A DNA stretch of 64,000 nt from Arthrobacter beigongshangensis (lineage in GTDB: Bacteria > Bacillota > Bacilli > Bacillales_A > Planococcaceae): NCBI RefSeq assembly GCF_016820585.1, contig NZ_JADHDX010000001.1, forward strand, positions 633,916-697,915, written 5' to 3'. The notes under the pieces were generated by a model. It did not search any database. It saw only the letters and a program-made list of their open reading frames with translations, and was not told where the DNA came from. Below, one piece after another: positions 28,951 to 38,967 of the stretch (the stretch's first letter is position 1; each line of letters opens with the position of its first letter). The translations under genes and the position numbers were made by a program.

Positions 28951-29544
28951 ATGGATAAGAAGGAACGTTTGTCGGGTATGATTGAAAGTTTTTTATTTCT
29001 TGTGGGGGATGAAGGACTGACAGTGAAACAATTAACCGTTCTTACTGAACGACAAGAAGCCGAAGTGAATGCTGCGCTTGAATGGCTACAGTTGAGCTAT
29101 GAACAACGCAATGAGAGTGGCATTACGATGAAGCTTTTAGCAGGTGCTTATCGCCTTGTGACAAAGGCAGAATTTGCGGAGGATATTAAACGGTTACTAG
29201 AAAATCCAACGCCGAAGTCAATGACGCAAGCCTCCCTTGAAGTGCTGGCGATAATTGCTTATAGACAGCCGGTAACGCGAGTGGAAATTGATGATTTGCG
29301 TGGTGTGAAGTCAGAAGGACCTATTAGTACGCTTATTGCAAAGGGATTGATTATGGAAAAAGGTCGTTCAGAAGGTAGTGGACGGGCGATTCTTTACGGT
29401 ACGACAGATTTATTTTTAGATCGTTTTGGTTTGGAATCACTCAAGGAGTTGCCACCACTCCAACAGGAGGACGATGACGCAACGGGAGATACTGATTTGT
29501 TTATGACTAAATTCCAAGAAGCATTTGCAATGGAAGAAGACTAA
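28951..29544 (+). CDS. scpB: Segregation and condensation protein B
   Basis: ScpB is the KITE subunit that dimerises on ScpA in the SMC-ScpAB complex. The 197-residue protein has two winged helices; MTQASLEVLAIIAYRQPVTR (near residue 95) and DDLRGVKSEGPISTLI are the family signature. ATG 28951 is preferred because GGGAGG ends 9 nt upstream; ATG 28942 would lie directly on that site. The acidic C-terminal tail is typical. Confidence 0.95.
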   Translation: MDKKERLSGMIESFLFLVGDEGLTVKQLTVLTERQEAEVNAALEWLQLSYEQRNESGITMKLLAGAYRLVTKAEFAEDIKRLLENPTPKSMTQASLEVLAIIAYRQPVTRVEIDDLRGVKSEGPISTLIAKGLIMEKGRSEGSGRAILYGTTDLFLDRFGLESLKELPPLQQEDDDATGDTDLFMTKFQEAFAMEED

Positions 29545-29601
29545 AGAGGGATGATGTCCAATCCCTCTGCTAAAAAAGGAAATCTCTTAAGGAGGAAGCG
29601 C

Positions 29602-30606
29602 ATGTTGAAACGGACGATGATGATTGTCCTGTTTTTCTCATTATTTCTTGGCGCTGTACCGAAAGAAGCGGCAGCAGCGGGTAGCGCATGGGTAGTTATT
29701 GATGCAGATACAGGGCGATTGTTAGAGGGGTATAATGCAGATGCCCAGTTACCAATCGCCAGCTTAACGAAAATTTGGACAGCGTTGACCTTTATCGAAA
29801 GTGGCAGCTCATTCGGAGAAGTTGCGATATCCCCACAAGCTTCGTCAGCAGAAGGTTCATCGATTTACTTGAAGCAGGGTATGCTCATAGACGCGGAGAC
29901 ATTGTTGTACGGCTTAATGCTACGATCTGGTAATGACGCAGCTTACGCGTTATCAGAACAGGCAGGGGGATCGCTGGAGGGGTTTGTAGACTTAATGAAT
30001 GATAAGGCGCTTGTCTACGGCCTTAAGCGAACCGTCTTCACCAATCCGTCCGGCTTACATGATGACCGCCATCTGTCTACAGCATATGAAACGGCACTCA
30101 TGTTACGTTATGCGATGGACAATGACAAATTCCGTGAAATTGCAATGACTAAAAATCATCGGTATGAAGGAGAAAGTCAAATATATAGCTGGCGTAACAA
30201 ACATCGTCTTCTTCATTATGAGCCAACTGCGATTGCCGGAAAGACAGGTTTTACAAAAACAGCAGGTCGGACGCTGGCAACATACTTTGAGAAGGATGGC
30301 AAAAATATCATCGTCGTAACACTCAATAATAGTGATGATTGGAATACACATAAAAGCTTGGCGGATAAAGTATTTTCTGATTACAAATTAACAACCGTCG
30401 CGAAAAAAGGAATGTATGCTATCCTGCCGGGGGTTGAAATGGAATTGGAAACTCCAATTCGTCTTTTACTCAAAAAGGGCGAAAAGGCTAAGTTGCAAAA
30501 TATTATCCGTATTCCACAAGGGAAAAGCGAAAGAAGTACAGGACTTTGGACGGTTTTATTTGACAACGAGCCACTTATTGCGAGTGAAGTTATTATTAAA
30601 CAGTAA
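29602..30606 (+). CDS. dacB: D-alanyl-D-alanine carboxypeptidase (DacB-type PBP)
   Basis: The enzyme trims the terminal D-Ala from peptidoglycan stem peptides; in this position Bacillus has the sporulation-specific PBP5*. The 334-residue precursor has a signal peptide (KRTMMIVLFFSLFLGAV, then AAAA). All three serine-peptidase motifs are visible: SLTK in IASLTKIW, SGN in LRSGNDAAYAL and KTG in AGKTGFTKTAG. ATG 29602 follows TAAGGAGGAAG. The spmA-spmB pair that follows dacB in Bacillus is absent. It could also serve as the only DacF/DacB-type enzyme of this chromosome region. Confidence 0.85.
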   Translation: MLKRTMMIVLFFSLFLGAVPKEAAAAGSAWVVIDADTGRLLEGYNADAQLPIASLTKIWTALTFIESGSSFGEVAISPQASSAEGSSIYLKQGMLIDAETLLYGLMLRSGNDAAYALSEQAGGSLEGFVDLMNDKALVYGLKRTVFTNPSGLHDDRHLSTAYETALMLRYAMDNDKFREIAMTKNHRYEGESQIYSWRNKHRLLHYEPTAIAGKTGFTKTAGRTLATYFEKDGKNIIVVTLNNSDDWNTHKSLADKVFSDYKLTTVAKKGMYAILPGVEMELETPIRLLLKKGEKAKLQNIIRIPQGKSERSTGLWTVLFDNEPLIASEVIIKQ

Positions 30607-30637
30607 AGTTAACTTCATAATTGCTTATTTAACTTGA

Positions 30638-30687
30638 ATCAACAGGGAGTTCAAAATCCCAACGCAATTACGCCGAGGCGTAATTGA
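30638..30687 (+). repeat. Structured intergenic repeat, copy C (short form)
   Basis: The perfect hairpin CAATTACGCC-GA-GGCGTAATTG (30665-30686) is preceded by AACAGGGAGTTCAAAATCCC, a reduced version of the 5' stem. The central core is missing. It lies between the dac stop and the dac terminator. Confidence 0.75.
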
Positions 30688-30703
30688 TATTGTGTCGTTT
30701 CTG

Positions 30704-30740
30704 AGAAGACTGCTGCCATATAGGACAGTCTTCTTTTAAT
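30704..30740 (+). terminator. Terminator of scpA-scpB-dacB
   Basis: AGAAGACTG (30704-30712) pairs with CAGTCTTCT (30726-30734), followed by TTTAATTT. Confidence 0.85.
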
Positions 30741-30791
30741 TTGACGCAAAGTATGACATAATTTTTGCAGAATGAAGAACGAGGTGTCTAG

Positions 30792-31523
30792 ATGGAAAGA
30801 TTGCAAAAAGTATTGGCGCAAGCGGGTGTTGCATCACGGAGAAAGTCCGAAGCACTCATTGTAGAAGGTAAAGTAAAAGTAAACGGCGTTGTCGTAACGG
30901 AGCTTGGAACAAAGGTTTCAAATTCGGATCGAGTAGAAGTGGAAGGCATTCAGCTTGTTAAAGAAAATTATGTCTATTATCTTTTATATAAACCAAGATC
31001 AGTTATTTCAACGGTCAATGACGACAAAGGAAGAAAAACAGTTCTTGATCTGTTTCCACTTGTAGAAGAGAGGGTATTTCCAGTAGGGCGACTCGATTAC
31101 GATACGTCTGGAATTATTTTGATGACGAATGATGGTGATTTTTCTTACTTAATGACGCATCCTAAATTTGGCATTAAGAAGAAGTATGTCGCTAAGGTGA
31201 AGGGCATACCAGACCGTGAATCATTACGAAAACTAGAACGTGGGATTGACTTGGACGACGGTAAAACGGCCCCGGCGCATGTGAAGATGCAAACAGTCGA
31301 TAAAAAAGCAGGTACTGCATTGATTGAAATTACAATCCATGAAGGACGAAACCGTCAAGTACGTCGCATGTTCGATGCGATTGGTTGTCCGGTGTTGAAA
31401 CTCCGTCGTGAATCATTTGGTAATTTGACGACGCATGGTTTGAATGCAGGAGAGGCACGTGAATTAACGAAGCATGAAGTGAAACAGCTTCGTGTCCTTG
31501 CCGAAACGGGCAAAATCGGTTAA
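30792..31523 (+). CDS. rluB: 23S rRNA pseudouridine synthase RluB
   Basis: RluB makes a pseudouridine in helix 89 region of 23S rRNA (position 2605 in E. coli). The 243-residue protein has an N-terminal S4 RNA-binding domain (LQKVLAQAGVASRRKSEALI) and an RsuA-type catalytic domain with the nucleophilic Asp in PVGRLDYDTSGIILMTNDG and the EGRNRQVRRMFDAIG motif. The ATG follows GAACGAGGTG. In Bacillus it lies between spmB and resA, as here except for the missing spm genes. Confidence 0.93.
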   Translation: MERLQKVLAQAGVASRRKSEALIVEGKVKVNGVVVTELGTKVSNSDRVEVEGIQLVKENYVYYLLYKPRSVISTVNDDKGRKTVLDLFPLVEERVFPVGRLDYDTSGIILMTNDGDFSYLMTHPKFGIKKKYVAKVKGIPDRESLRKLERGIDLDDGKTAPAHVKMQTVDKKAGTALIEITIHEGRNRQVRRMFDAIGCPVLKLRRESFGNLTTHGLNAGEARELTKHEVKQLRVLAETGKIG

Positions 31524-31675
31524 CTGAAAGCGCTTGGCCCAACAAGGAAGGATGCAGTTCGATCTTTCTTTGTTGATTCAAACGTTCACAATCCTTTCAT
31601 TTATCGGGAGCATCTACCAAAATTCGTTTGTTATAATAAGGGGTAGACGTAATTGATCGTTAGGAGGAAGTAAAT

Positions 31676-32206
31676 TTGGCTAAAGTAAATAAAAAGAAGA
31701 GTCGCCTTATTATAAGGACGATTGTCCTGTTACTTCTCGTAGCAGCAGTCGGCTATACGATCACTTCGAAAGATCAAGTGAAGGTGTTAGCTGTCGGTGA
31801 TAAAGCACCTGATTTTGAACTAGTAGACTTAGATGGTACTAAACATCGCCTATCTGATTACAAAGGACAAGGTGTATTCCTGAATTTCTGGGGGACTTGG
31901 TGTGGACCATGTAAAAAAGAAATGCCGCATATGGAAAGCCAGCATATTGCCTTTGAAGGGAAAGGTGTCCATATACTAGCTATCAATAACGCGGAATCTA
32001 CGTTGAAGGTAGAAGCATTCAGGGATCAGTATGAGCTGACGTTTCCCATCGCAATTGATAAGGATAAAAGTGTCAAAGAAGCTTATAATATAGTGCCGCT
32101 TCCCACAACTTTTTTAATTAATAAAGAGGGGAAAATCGAAAAGATCATACAAACTGAAATGACCGAAGAGGAAATTATATCCCATTTGGAAAGTATTCAA
32201 CCTTAA
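31676..32206 (+). CDS. resA: ResA, membrane-anchored thiol-disulfide oxidoreductase
   Basis: ResA reduces the disulfide in apocytochrome c on the outer face of the membrane so that haem can be attached. The 176-residue protein has an N-terminal membrane anchor (residues 13-27), then a thioredoxin-like domain with the active site WGTWCGPCKKEMP (CxxC, near residue 79) and VPLPTTFLIN with the cis-proline. The TTG start follows TAGGAGGAAG. An extended -10-like TGTTATAAT lies at about 31629. First gene of resABC. Confidence 0.94.
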   Translation: MAKVNKKKSRLIIRTIVLLLLVAAVGYTITSKDQVKVLAVGDKAPDFELVDLDGTKHRLSDYKGQGVFLNFWGTWCGPCKKEMPHMESQHIAFEGKGVHILAINNAESTLKVEAFRDQYELTFPIAIDKDKSVKEAYNIVPLPTTFLINKEGKIEKIIQTEMTEEEIISHLESIQP

Positions 32207-32224
32207 CGAAGGAGTACATGCAAA

Positions 32225-33901
32225 ATGAGTAAAATCAAATGCCAGTGCGGCCATGAAAATCCATTTGGTACAGTACTTTGTGAACGATGTGGTAGACCGC
32301 AGACCGAAGAAGCTAAAAAGAGTGAGCTTGTTGACATGCGCTACGAAGGCTCGTCTAGGAGGTCACAGACGTATAATAAATCGATTGTTGATAAGATTTG
32401 GAATTTCTTTTCAAGTGTTAAAGTTGGAATTGGTATTATTGTCGCTGTGCTTGTAACGGCTTCAATTGGAACTATCTTCCCTCAAAAATTGTATGTGCCT
32501 GTATCATCACCACTATCATCAGGTGCGGAATACTTAGCTTATTATGAACGCTTGTATGGATTTTTCGGTACCATTTACTATAAATTTGGTTTCTATGATA
32601 TGTATAATAGTTGGTGGTTCATCACGTTGACGGGGATGCTTGGCGCATCGATTATTATTGCGAGTGTCGATCGGGTTGTACCACTTTACAAATCATTAAA
32701 AAAGCAACGTACCAAGCGTCATCCTTCTTTTATGAAGAAACAGCGCGTTTATGGTGAAGGAACTTCTGAAAATCCAGCTGGATCGCTTGTTAAAGCCGAG
32801 GAGAAATTGAAGGAACTTCGTTATAATGTTAAAATCGAAGATGGCGCATTATTGGCGGAAAAAGGGCGCTTCGCAAGATGGGGACCTTACGTCAACCATG
32901 CAGGAATTATCATTTTTCTATTTGGTGTTTTATTACGAGGAATCCCGGGTTTCTATGTGGATGAAACGATGTGGCTCCGTGAAGGGGAAACACGTTCTAT
33001 CCCAGGTGCAGAGGGGTATTATTTGGAAAGCAAGAATTTCATCTTGGAAAACTATACGAAAGATGATGCCGACGACGTATTCGGTGAGGCATTGGATCGT
33101 GTGGGGATGATTGCAAGTAACTATCAGACAGACGTCGCACTTTATAAAATACCTGATGATGCAGTAGTAGGCTCTAGCGATTTTGAATTCGTAAAAGACT
33201 ACTCCATCATCGTTAACAAACCACTGAAGTTCGATGGCTTTAACATTTTCCAAATGGATTACCGTCTCGATGAATTAAAATCAATGACATTCGAATTAAC
33301 AGAAAAAGAAACAGATAAAACATTTGGTCAGTTTACAGTCGATTTGGCTGAACCTACTAAAAATTATGAACTGGAAAACGGGGCACAAGTTAGATTGATG
33401 GATTATTATCCAGACTTTGTGATGACGGATGGAGAACCAGATACGAAATCGCCGATTCCGAATAATCCTGCCTTTATTTTTGAAATGAAGACACCTGACA
33501 AGCCTGCTGGCGAAAGAAGTTTTGTGGCAATCCAGCAAACGCTTGAAACAGAGCTAAATGATTATAAAGTGAAGTTTGTTAGTGCAGAAACACGAGATAT
33601 ATCAGGGTTAACGATTCGGAAGGATAAAACACTATTCATCATCCTTCTTGGTGGAATTATCTTTATGATCGGTGTTGCACAGGGTGCATATTGGAATCAT
33701 AGAAGAATTTGGATTCAACAAGGAACTGGCAACGAGCTACTAGTTGCTGGCCATACGAATAAAAACTGGTTCAAGTTGAAACAGGAGTTGAATCAAGTAA
33801 AAGATTTTGCAGCATTACCTACTTATACAGATAGGCAGGATACAGATGCTATTTTGGAAGATAAGGAAGGAGAACAATCAAAATGGGACTTGCAGCGCTA
33901 A
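32225..33901 (+). CDS. resB: ResB, cytochrome c haem-handling protein (Ccs1 family)
   Basis: ResB, with ResC, moves haem across the membrane and attaches it to cytochromes c (system II). The 558-residue protein begins with a zinc-ribbon-like [18 protein letters not shown], followed by three clustered membrane segments (about residues 65-85, 120-150 and 215-235). A large outer domain (residues 240-470) leads to a final membrane segment near 475-495. Signature stretches are [14 protein letters not shown] and GHTNKNWF. The 3' end overlaps resC by 19 nt. Confidence 0.94.
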   Translation: MSKIKCQCGHENPFGTVLCERCGRPQTEEAKKSELVDMRYEGSSRRSQTYNKSIVDKIWNFFSSVKVGIGIIVAVLVTASIGTIFPQKLYVPVSSPLSSGAEYLAYYERLYGFFGTIYYKFGFYDMYNSWWFITLTGMLGASIIIASVDRVVPLYKSLKKQRTKRHPSFMKKQRVYGEGTSENPAGSLVKAEEKLKELRYNVKIEDGALLAEKGRFARWGPYVNHAGIIIFLFGVLLRGIPGFYVDETMWLREGETRSIPGAEGYYLESKNFILENYTKDDADDVFGEALDRVGMIASNYQTDVALYKIPDDAVVGSSDFEFVKDYSIIVNKPLKFDGFNIFQMDYRLDELKSMTFELTEKETDKTFGQFTVDLAEPTKNYELENGAQVRLMDYYPDFVMTDGEPDTKSPIPNNPAFIFEMKTPDKPAGERSFVAIQQTLETELNDYKVKFVSAETRDISGLTIRKDKTLFIILLGGIIFMIGVAQGAYWNHRRIWIQQGTGNELLVAGHTNKNWFKLKQELNQVKDFAALPTYTDRQDTDAILEDKEGEQSKWDLQR

Positions 33902-35067
33902 GTGCTAATTTACTTCTGGTTTCATTTATTGCGTACCTTATCGCGACGGCATTTTTTGGTGGTGCGGTAAAAGGTGCGAAATCGGAAGCAACTTATAAAA
34001 ATAATAGATGGGGAAATATCGCGATAACGATTACAATCATCGGGTTTATTACTCATCTCGGCTATTTCATTACACGTTGGATGGCTTCTGGCCATGCGCC
34101 AGTTAGTAATATGTTTGAATTTACGACCGCATTTGGCATGATGCTTGTTGGAGCATTCATTCTGTTGTTTTTCCTTTATCGGACACCATCACTCGGATTG
34201 TTTGCATTGCCGATAGCGGTTATTATCATTGCCTATGCAAGCATGTTTCCGAAGGAGATTACGCCGCTTATCCCGGCCCTTCAAAGCTATTGGTTGACGA
34301 TTCACGTTATTACAGCAGCCCTTGGTGAAGCGATCCTTGCGATCAGTGCGGTTGCGGGACTGATCTTCTTGCTGAAAAATATTGATTTGACTAAGAAATC
34401 AAAACAACGCTTTTGGTTAGAAGCAGTTATGTTTACGCTTATTCTCGTAATTGGTTTTGTGTTGTCATCTACAACATTTAAGTTGATGGGTTATGAAGCT
34501 GAATTTTCATATATCGATAAAAATGAAATGCCGGCGAAGATGGTGTATCACTATCCACCGTTATTCGGTATGAATCAATCTGAATCATTAACGCCAGATG
34601 TTATGACACCATGGGCGGAAATGCCGGCTATTGTCAATGCGAAGACGTTAACGACATTCGTTTGGTCAGTTGCGACGGGGATTGTTTTGTACTTCATTCT
34701 TAGGCTCATTTTCCGACGTCCGATTGCAACGCTGTTCCAGCCGTTTGCTAAAAAAGCAAATTCGCAGTTGATGGATGAAATTGGCTATCGTGCGGTTATT
34801 ATTGGTTTCCCAGTCTTTTCATTAGGAGCGCTGATCTTTGCTATGATCTGGGCACATGAAGCATGGTCTAGATTCTGGGGATGGGACCCTAAGGAAGTAT
34901 GGGCACTCATTACATGGCTATTCTATGCAGCGTTTCTCCATGTGCGGTTATCACGTGGATGGGAAGGTGAAAAATCAGCGTGGCTTGCGGTCATCGGTTT
35001 TATCATTATTATGTTTAACTTGATCGCCGTGAACTTAATCATTGCGGGATTGCATTCATACGCTTGA
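33883..35067 (+). CDS. resC: ResC, cytochrome c haem lyase component (CcsA family)
   Basis: ResC is the CcsA partner of ResB in system II cytochrome c biogenesis. The 394-residue protein has about eight membrane segments and the tryptophan-rich haem-binding WWD motif, visible as [18 protein letters not shown] near residue 330. Conserved external histidines occur in [13 protein letters not shown] and [13 protein letters not shown]. The ATG lies inside the end of resB and follows AAGGAAGGAG. A terminator separates it from resD. Confidence 0.94.
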   Translation: MGLAALSANLLLVSFIAYLIATAFFGGAVKGAKSEATYKNNRWGNIAITITIIGFITHLGYFITRWMASGHAPVSNMFEFTTAFGMMLVGAFILLFFLYRTPSLGLFALPIAVIIIAYASMFPKEITPLIPALQSYWLTIHVITAALGEAILAISAVAGLIFLLKNIDLTKKSKQRFWLEAVMFTLILVIGFVLSSTTFKLMGYEAEFSYIDKNEMPAKMVYHYPPLFGMNQSESLTPDVMTPWAEMPAIVNAKTLTTFVWSVATGIVLYFILRLIFRRPIATLFQPFAKKANSQLMDEIGYRAVIIGFPVFSLGALIFAMIWAHEAWSRFWGWDPKEVWALITWLFYAAFLHVRLSRGWEGEKSAWLAVIGFIIIMFNLIAVNLIIAGLHSYA

Positions 35068-35073
35068 TCCAAG

Positions 35074-35113
35074 AAACTGCACGGTTGTTCACAGGACACC
35101 GTGCAGTTTTTTT
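35074..35113 (+). terminator. Terminator after resC
   Basis: AAACTGCACGGT (35074-35085) pairs with ACCGTGCAGTTT (35098-35109), followed by T's. resDE therefore needs its own promoter or read-through. Confidence 0.92.
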
Positions 35114-35209
35114 GGCTGAAATCAGTTAAAGCCTCCGACTTCGTAGTTTCTTTTTTATCAGGTGGCTTGTACAATGAACATAGATATGTGTGGAAAGGGG
35201 CAATTAGTT

Positions 35210-35932
35210 GTGGAAGAAAAAGTGACGTTGTTAGTAGTTGATGACGAGGATCGGATTCGTCGGCTGTTAAATATGTATCTCACACGCGAGGGTTATGAAA
35301 TCGAAGAAGCAGTTGATGGCGCCGAAGCGCTTGAAAAGGCATTGACGAACCATTATGACGGTATATTATTAGATTTAATGATGCCTGAAAAAGATGGTCT
35401 TGAGGTATTGCAAGAGTTAAGAGAAAAGAAAATCATGACGCCTGTTATTATGCTAACAGCAAAGGGCGAAGAAGCTGATCGTGTAACTGGGTTTGAATCG
35501 GGTGCCGATGATTACATAGTAAAGCCGTTCAGTCCACGTGAAGTGGTTTTACGAGTTAAGGCAATTCTTAGAAGATCTGTGACCTTTCATGGTACTGCAT
35601 CAGCCTCTTCATCGAAAGATCTTGTCGTGTTCCCACAGTTGACAATCGATAACGATGCACATCGTGTGACAGCGGAAGGCAACGAAGTGAATCTTACGCC
35701 GAAGGAATATGAATTGCTTTATTTCCTAGCAAAATCACCAGATAAAGTATTTGATCGGGAGCAGCTATTAAAAGAAGTATGGCATTATGAATTTTTTGGT
35801 GATCTTCGAACAGTTGATACGCATGTTAAGCGGTTACGTGAAAAACTAAGTCGTGTTTCTGAGCGTGCTGCAAAAATGATTGTTACGGTTTGGGGAGTAG
35901 GCTATAAATTCGAGGTTCCGCATAATGAATAG
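35210..35932 (+). CDS. resD: ResD response regulator
   Basis: ResD is the OmpR/PhoB-type regulator that activates respiration and oxygen-limitation genes after phosphorylation by ResE. The 240-residue protein has a receiver domain with acidic pocket DDED, phosphorylation Asp in LLDLMMPEKDG, Thr in MLTAKG and Lys in YIVKPFSP. A C-terminal winged helix has TVDTHVKRLREKL. GTG 35210 is chosen because GGAAAGGGG ends 9 nt upstream and the product then starts MEEKVTLLVVDDED. The gene overlaps resE by 8 nt. Confidence 0.95.
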   Translation: MEEKVTLLVVDDEDRIRRLLNMYLTREGYEIEEAVDGAEALEKALTNHYDGILLDLMMPEKDGLEVLQELREKKIMTPVIMLTAKGEEADRVTGFESGADDYIVKPFSPREVVLRVKAILRRSVTFHGTASASSSKDLVVFPQLTIDNDAHRVTAEGNEVNLTPKEYELLYFLAKSPDKVFDREQLLKEVWHYEFFGDLRTVDTHVKRLREKLSRVSERAAKMIVTVWGVGYKFEVPHNE

Positions 35933-37709
35933 AATATGGAATTCAATCGTCGGGAAGCTATGGGCAACCATATTGCTTCTCGTTTCCTTTGTTCTGTTTG
36001 TCGTGACAGCGCTACTGCTTGAATTTCTTGACGATTTTCATACGCAACAAGCAGAGGATTCGTTACGAAGGGATGCCATGACAATTGGAAAGATAGTTGT
36101 GGATCATGAAAGTGAATCTTCGATGCAACTTATTATTGAAGATATCCTTGGTGATGAAGTAGATGCTATGATAGTAGACAGTGATGGGGAAATTACGTAT
36201 TCTTTCCAGCTAGGTCTGAATAAGGATGAAATTGAAAGTAAAATTCTTTCTGAATCCATTTTCTTGTCAAGTCAACAAGAAGTTACACCGGTTGTAAAAG
36301 AGATGATTTTACCATCCATCGAAAAAAGTGATGTAATGGAACAATATCTTGTATTAGCTTATCCATTTGAGCAAGAACAAGTAATCGCCGGTTCGGTAAT
36401 CATCTATCAAAGTTTAGAGGCTGTTCATCGAGCGACGAAGGAAACAACGAATATCGTATTCTTGTCAGCGTTTATTGCATTTATTTTAACAACTTTTTTT
36501 GCTTTTTTCTTATCGACAAGAATAACATCCCCTTTACGTGGAATGAGGCAAGCTGCCAATGAATTATCGAAAGGTAATTTTGATACAAGACTGCCCGTTG
36601 TACAAAATGATGAGATAGGTCAGCTTGCAACTGCATTTAATCAGATGGGGAAACAGCTTAAATATCACGTTGAACTGATCAACCAAGAAAAGGAGCAGCT
36701 TTCCAGTATTTTAACGTCAATGGCAGATGCAGTTATTACGTTTAATCGGGATTATACGATTTTGTTGAGCAATCCGCAGGCGGAGCGATTATTGCAAAAT
36801 TGGTACTTTAAAAGCGGTGCACAGGATGAGGAGAATACGATTCCACCAGAAATTTACCATATGCTCGATCATGTTGTCACGTTTGCAGAAGAAATAGAGG
36901 ATGAATTAGAGTTAGGAGGGCGCTTTTACGCTGTTTCAATCAGTCCCCTTTATAGTGGGAGTGACATTCGCGGGGTAGTTGCTGTTCTTCGTGATATGAC
37001 AGATCAGCATAAGCTGGACAAGCTCCGCTCCGACTTCATTGCCAACGTGTCCCATGAATTACGGACGCCGATTTCGATGCTTCAAGGGTATAGTGAAGCG
37101 ATAATTGATGGCGTCACGGCGAATGACGAAGAACGCAATGAGATGATCCACATTATTCATGAAGAGTCTAAGCGAATGGGAAGGCTTGTCACGGATTTGC
37201 TTGACCTTGCACGAATGGAATCAGGGCATATGCGACTGTACAAAGACGATGTGGAGATGATTCCTTTCCTAGATCGGATTGTTACCAAATTCATGCAAAT
37301 TGCACGTGATGCGAATGTTGAGTTGGTATTTGATTTTCCGAGTGACGAAAAAATTGTTTCAAATGTCGATGAAGATCGAATTGAGCAAGTGTTTACGAAT
37401 TTAATTGACAATGCTATCCGGCATACACCTGATGGTGGGAGTGTTACATTACGCATCGAGAAGTATGTGGATATGATTGAAATGACCGTTACGGATACAG
37501 GTGTTGGAATACCAGAAGAGGATCTGCCGTATATTTTTGAACGTTTTTATAAGGCGGATAAGGCAAGGACAAGAGGTAAGGGTGGAACAGGCTTAGGTCT
37601 TGCAATCGCTAAAAATATTATTGATTCACATAGTGGCGCGATTACGGCGAGCAGAGGGGAACAATGCGGTACTATTTTTAGCTGCACATTGCCTTTAAAA
37701 AAGTTGTAA
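35925..37709 (+). CDS. resE: ResE sensor histidine kinase
   Basis: ResE autophosphorylates and controls ResD in response to oxygen limitation and nitric oxide. The 594-residue protein has two membrane segments (about 12-32 and 168-190) around an outer sensor region, a HAMP linker (FFLSTRITSPLRGMRQAANE) and a PAS domain (about 260-370). The HisKA H-box SHELRTPISMLQGYS and an ATPase domain with NLIDNAIRHTPDGG and GKGGTGLGLAIAK follow. Its stop codon lies within a probable SigX promoter for the next operon. Confidence 0.95.
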   Translation: MNRIWNSIVGKLWATILLLVSFVLFVVTALLLEFLDDFHTQQAEDSLRRDAMTIGKIVVDHESESSMQLIIEDILGDEVDAMIVDSDGEITYSFQLGLNKDEIESKILSESIFLSSQQEVTPVVKEMILPSIEKSDVMEQYLVLAYPFEQEQVIAGSVIIYQSLEAVHRATKETTNIVFLSAFIAFILTTFFAFFLSTRITSPLRGMRQAANELSKGNFDTRLPVVQNDEIGQLATAFNQMGKQLKYHVELINQEKEQLSSILTSMADAVITFNRDYTILLSNPQAERLLQNWYFKSGAQDEENTIPPEIYHMLDHVVTFAEEIEDELELGGRFYAVSISPLYSGSDIRGVVAVLRDMTDQHKLDKLRSDFIANVSHELRTPISMLQGYSEAIIDGVTANDEERNEMIHIIHEESKRMGRLVTDLLDLARMESGHMRLYKDDVEMIPFLDRIVTKFMQIARDANVELVFDFPSDEKIVSNVDEDRIEQVFTNLIDNAIRHTPDGGSVTLRIEKYVDMIEMTVTDTGVGIPEEDLPYIFERFYKADKARTRGKGGTGLGLAIAKNIIDSHSGAITASRGEQCGTIFSCTLPLKKL

Positions 37710-37730
37710 CTATTTAGCTTGAATAACGAC
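37705..37730 (+). promoter_or_regulatory. Probable SigX-dependent autoregulatory promoter of sigX-rsiX
   Basis: TGTAAC (37705-37710) and CGAC (37727-37730) are separated by 16 nt, matching the TGTAAC/CGAC pattern of ECF sigma SigX. It lies 24 nt before the sigX ATG, and the -35 box contains the resE stop codon TAA (37707-37709). Confidence 0.7.
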
Positions 37731-37754
37731 TAATGTATAGAACGGGGGTATTTC

Positions 37755-38282
37755 ATGGACGACTCCGTTTTCCACCGACTTTATGAGCAATACCATCAGG
37801 ATGTGTTCAAATTTCTTATCTATTTGACAAGAGATCGCGATCACGCCGAGGATCTCGTGCATGAAGTGTATGTGAGGGTATTGCGGGCATATAGCGGTTT
37901 TGAAGGGAAAAGTTCTGAAAAGACATGGCTTTTTTCCATTGCGAAAAATGTTGCAATTGACCATTTCAGAAAAAGTGCTGTCCGTAAAAAGCATCTATTT
38001 GATAAGTTCGACTGGGAAAAAAGTGAGCTTGTTTCAACGGGAATTTTACCTGAGGAATTGGTCACACTTAGTGAAGAGATGAAGGCGTTATTAGAAGCAT
38101 TGAATACTTGTACTGGTGACCAAAAAATGGTCGTTACAATGCGCTATTTCCAGGACTTGTCGATTGCAGAAACGGCCGAAATTCTCAGTTGGACAGAAGG
38201 TAAAGTGAAGACTACACAACATCGGGCAATCAAAGCGTTACAAAAGAAGTTGAATGCTCTTCCTACAGAAGGGGGGAAATGA
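37755..38282 (+). CDS. sigX: ECF sigma factor SigX
   Basis: SigX is an extracytoplasmic-function sigma factor acting on cell-envelope charge and modification genes in B. subtilis. The 175-residue protein has region 2 (YHQDVFKFLIYLTRDRDHAEDLVHEV, cut here as DRDHAEDLVHEVYVRVL) and region 4 (LSIAETAEILSWTEGKVKTT, an HTH). The ATG follows ACGGGGG. The gene sits behind resE as in Bacillus, has its own SigX-like promoter and is followed one base later by its anti-sigma gene. Confidence 0.92.
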   Translation: MDDSVFHRLYEQYHQDVFKFLIYLTRDRDHAEDLVHEVYVRVLRAYSGFEGKSSEKTWLFSIAKNVAIDHFRKSAVRKKHLFDKFDWEKSELVSTGILPEELVTLSEEMKALLEALNTCTGDQKMVVTMRYFQDLSIAETAEILSWTEGKVKTTQHRAIKALQKKLNALPTEGGK

Positions 38283-38283
38283 G

Positions 38284-38931
38284 ATGACCGACAAAAAATG
38301 GGACGACAGCAAGATTGACAGCCTTCTGCGTAATATGCCAGATATACAAGATGAGCGCCTGCAGTCGGACATATTAGTACGACTAAAACAAGATGAACGC
38401 CTGTATTCCCCTCGTCGAAAAATGTCTAAAAGGTGGGTACCGGCTTTGGTAGCGGTAGCAGCATTACTTGTTTTGAGTTTACTTATTCCCTCCATGCTAC
38501 AGCAAAATGATAGCGCGATGGATGATCGTGTAAACGAGTCAGCTGATTCAGTAAATATCCAAGCTAAAATGTCGATAGACAATGCGCTGGATAATACAAA
38601 GGAAGAAAGTGCTGAAGTTACATCTGACACACGAGAAGTCAAAGCCTTTAGTGCTCCAGAAATAGGGCATGCACCTACAATTGAAGCAGCACTTTTGGAA
38701 ATGAAAGAAGTGCCAAAAGGTATTCTGTATACTGTACAGGAGAGAGAGGAAGTTGCGGTAATTACCTTTACAGAGCCACTGGATTTGTCCAGGCTGAATC
38801 AAGATGAGGTAAGTGCGATGTTAGAAGGGTTCATACTAACGGCCAAAAACTTTAACATGCAAGTGCGTTTAGAAAACGTAATGCAATCGACTTTCCTCCA
38901 TTATGATTTGACAACTGTATTACCAGAATAA
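38284..38931 (+). CDS. rsiX: Anti-sigma X factor RsiX
   Basis: RsiX holds SigX at the membrane. The 215-residue protein has an N-terminal cytoplasmic part (residues 1-50), one membrane segment (WVPALVAVAALLVLSLLIP, about 51-70) and an outer domain whose acidic, serine/asparagine-rich stretch (75-115) is linker-like. ATG 38284 follows AGGGGGGAAATG, one base after the sigX stop. Sequence conservation in this family is low; the identity rests on topology and on being next to sigX. Confidence 0.85.
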   Translation: MTDKKWDDSKIDSLLRNMPDIQDERLQSDILVRLKQDERLYSPRRKMSKRWVPALVAVAALLVLSLLIPSMLQQNDSAMDDRVNESADSVNIQAKMSIDNALDNTKEESAEVTSDTREVKAFSAPEIGHAPTIEAALLEMKEVPKGILYTVQEREEVAVITFTEPLDLSRLNQDEVSAMLEGFILTAKNFNMQVRLENVMQSTFLHYDLTTVLPE

Positions 38932-38967
38932 GCTGATGTATTTCATGAAATGATGCACTACAATAAT

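Noticed and set aside
31538..31576. Terminator after rluB
   Set aside because: AACAAGGAAGGAT can pair with ATCTTTCTTTGTT, but no T tract follows, so it was left out of the feature list.
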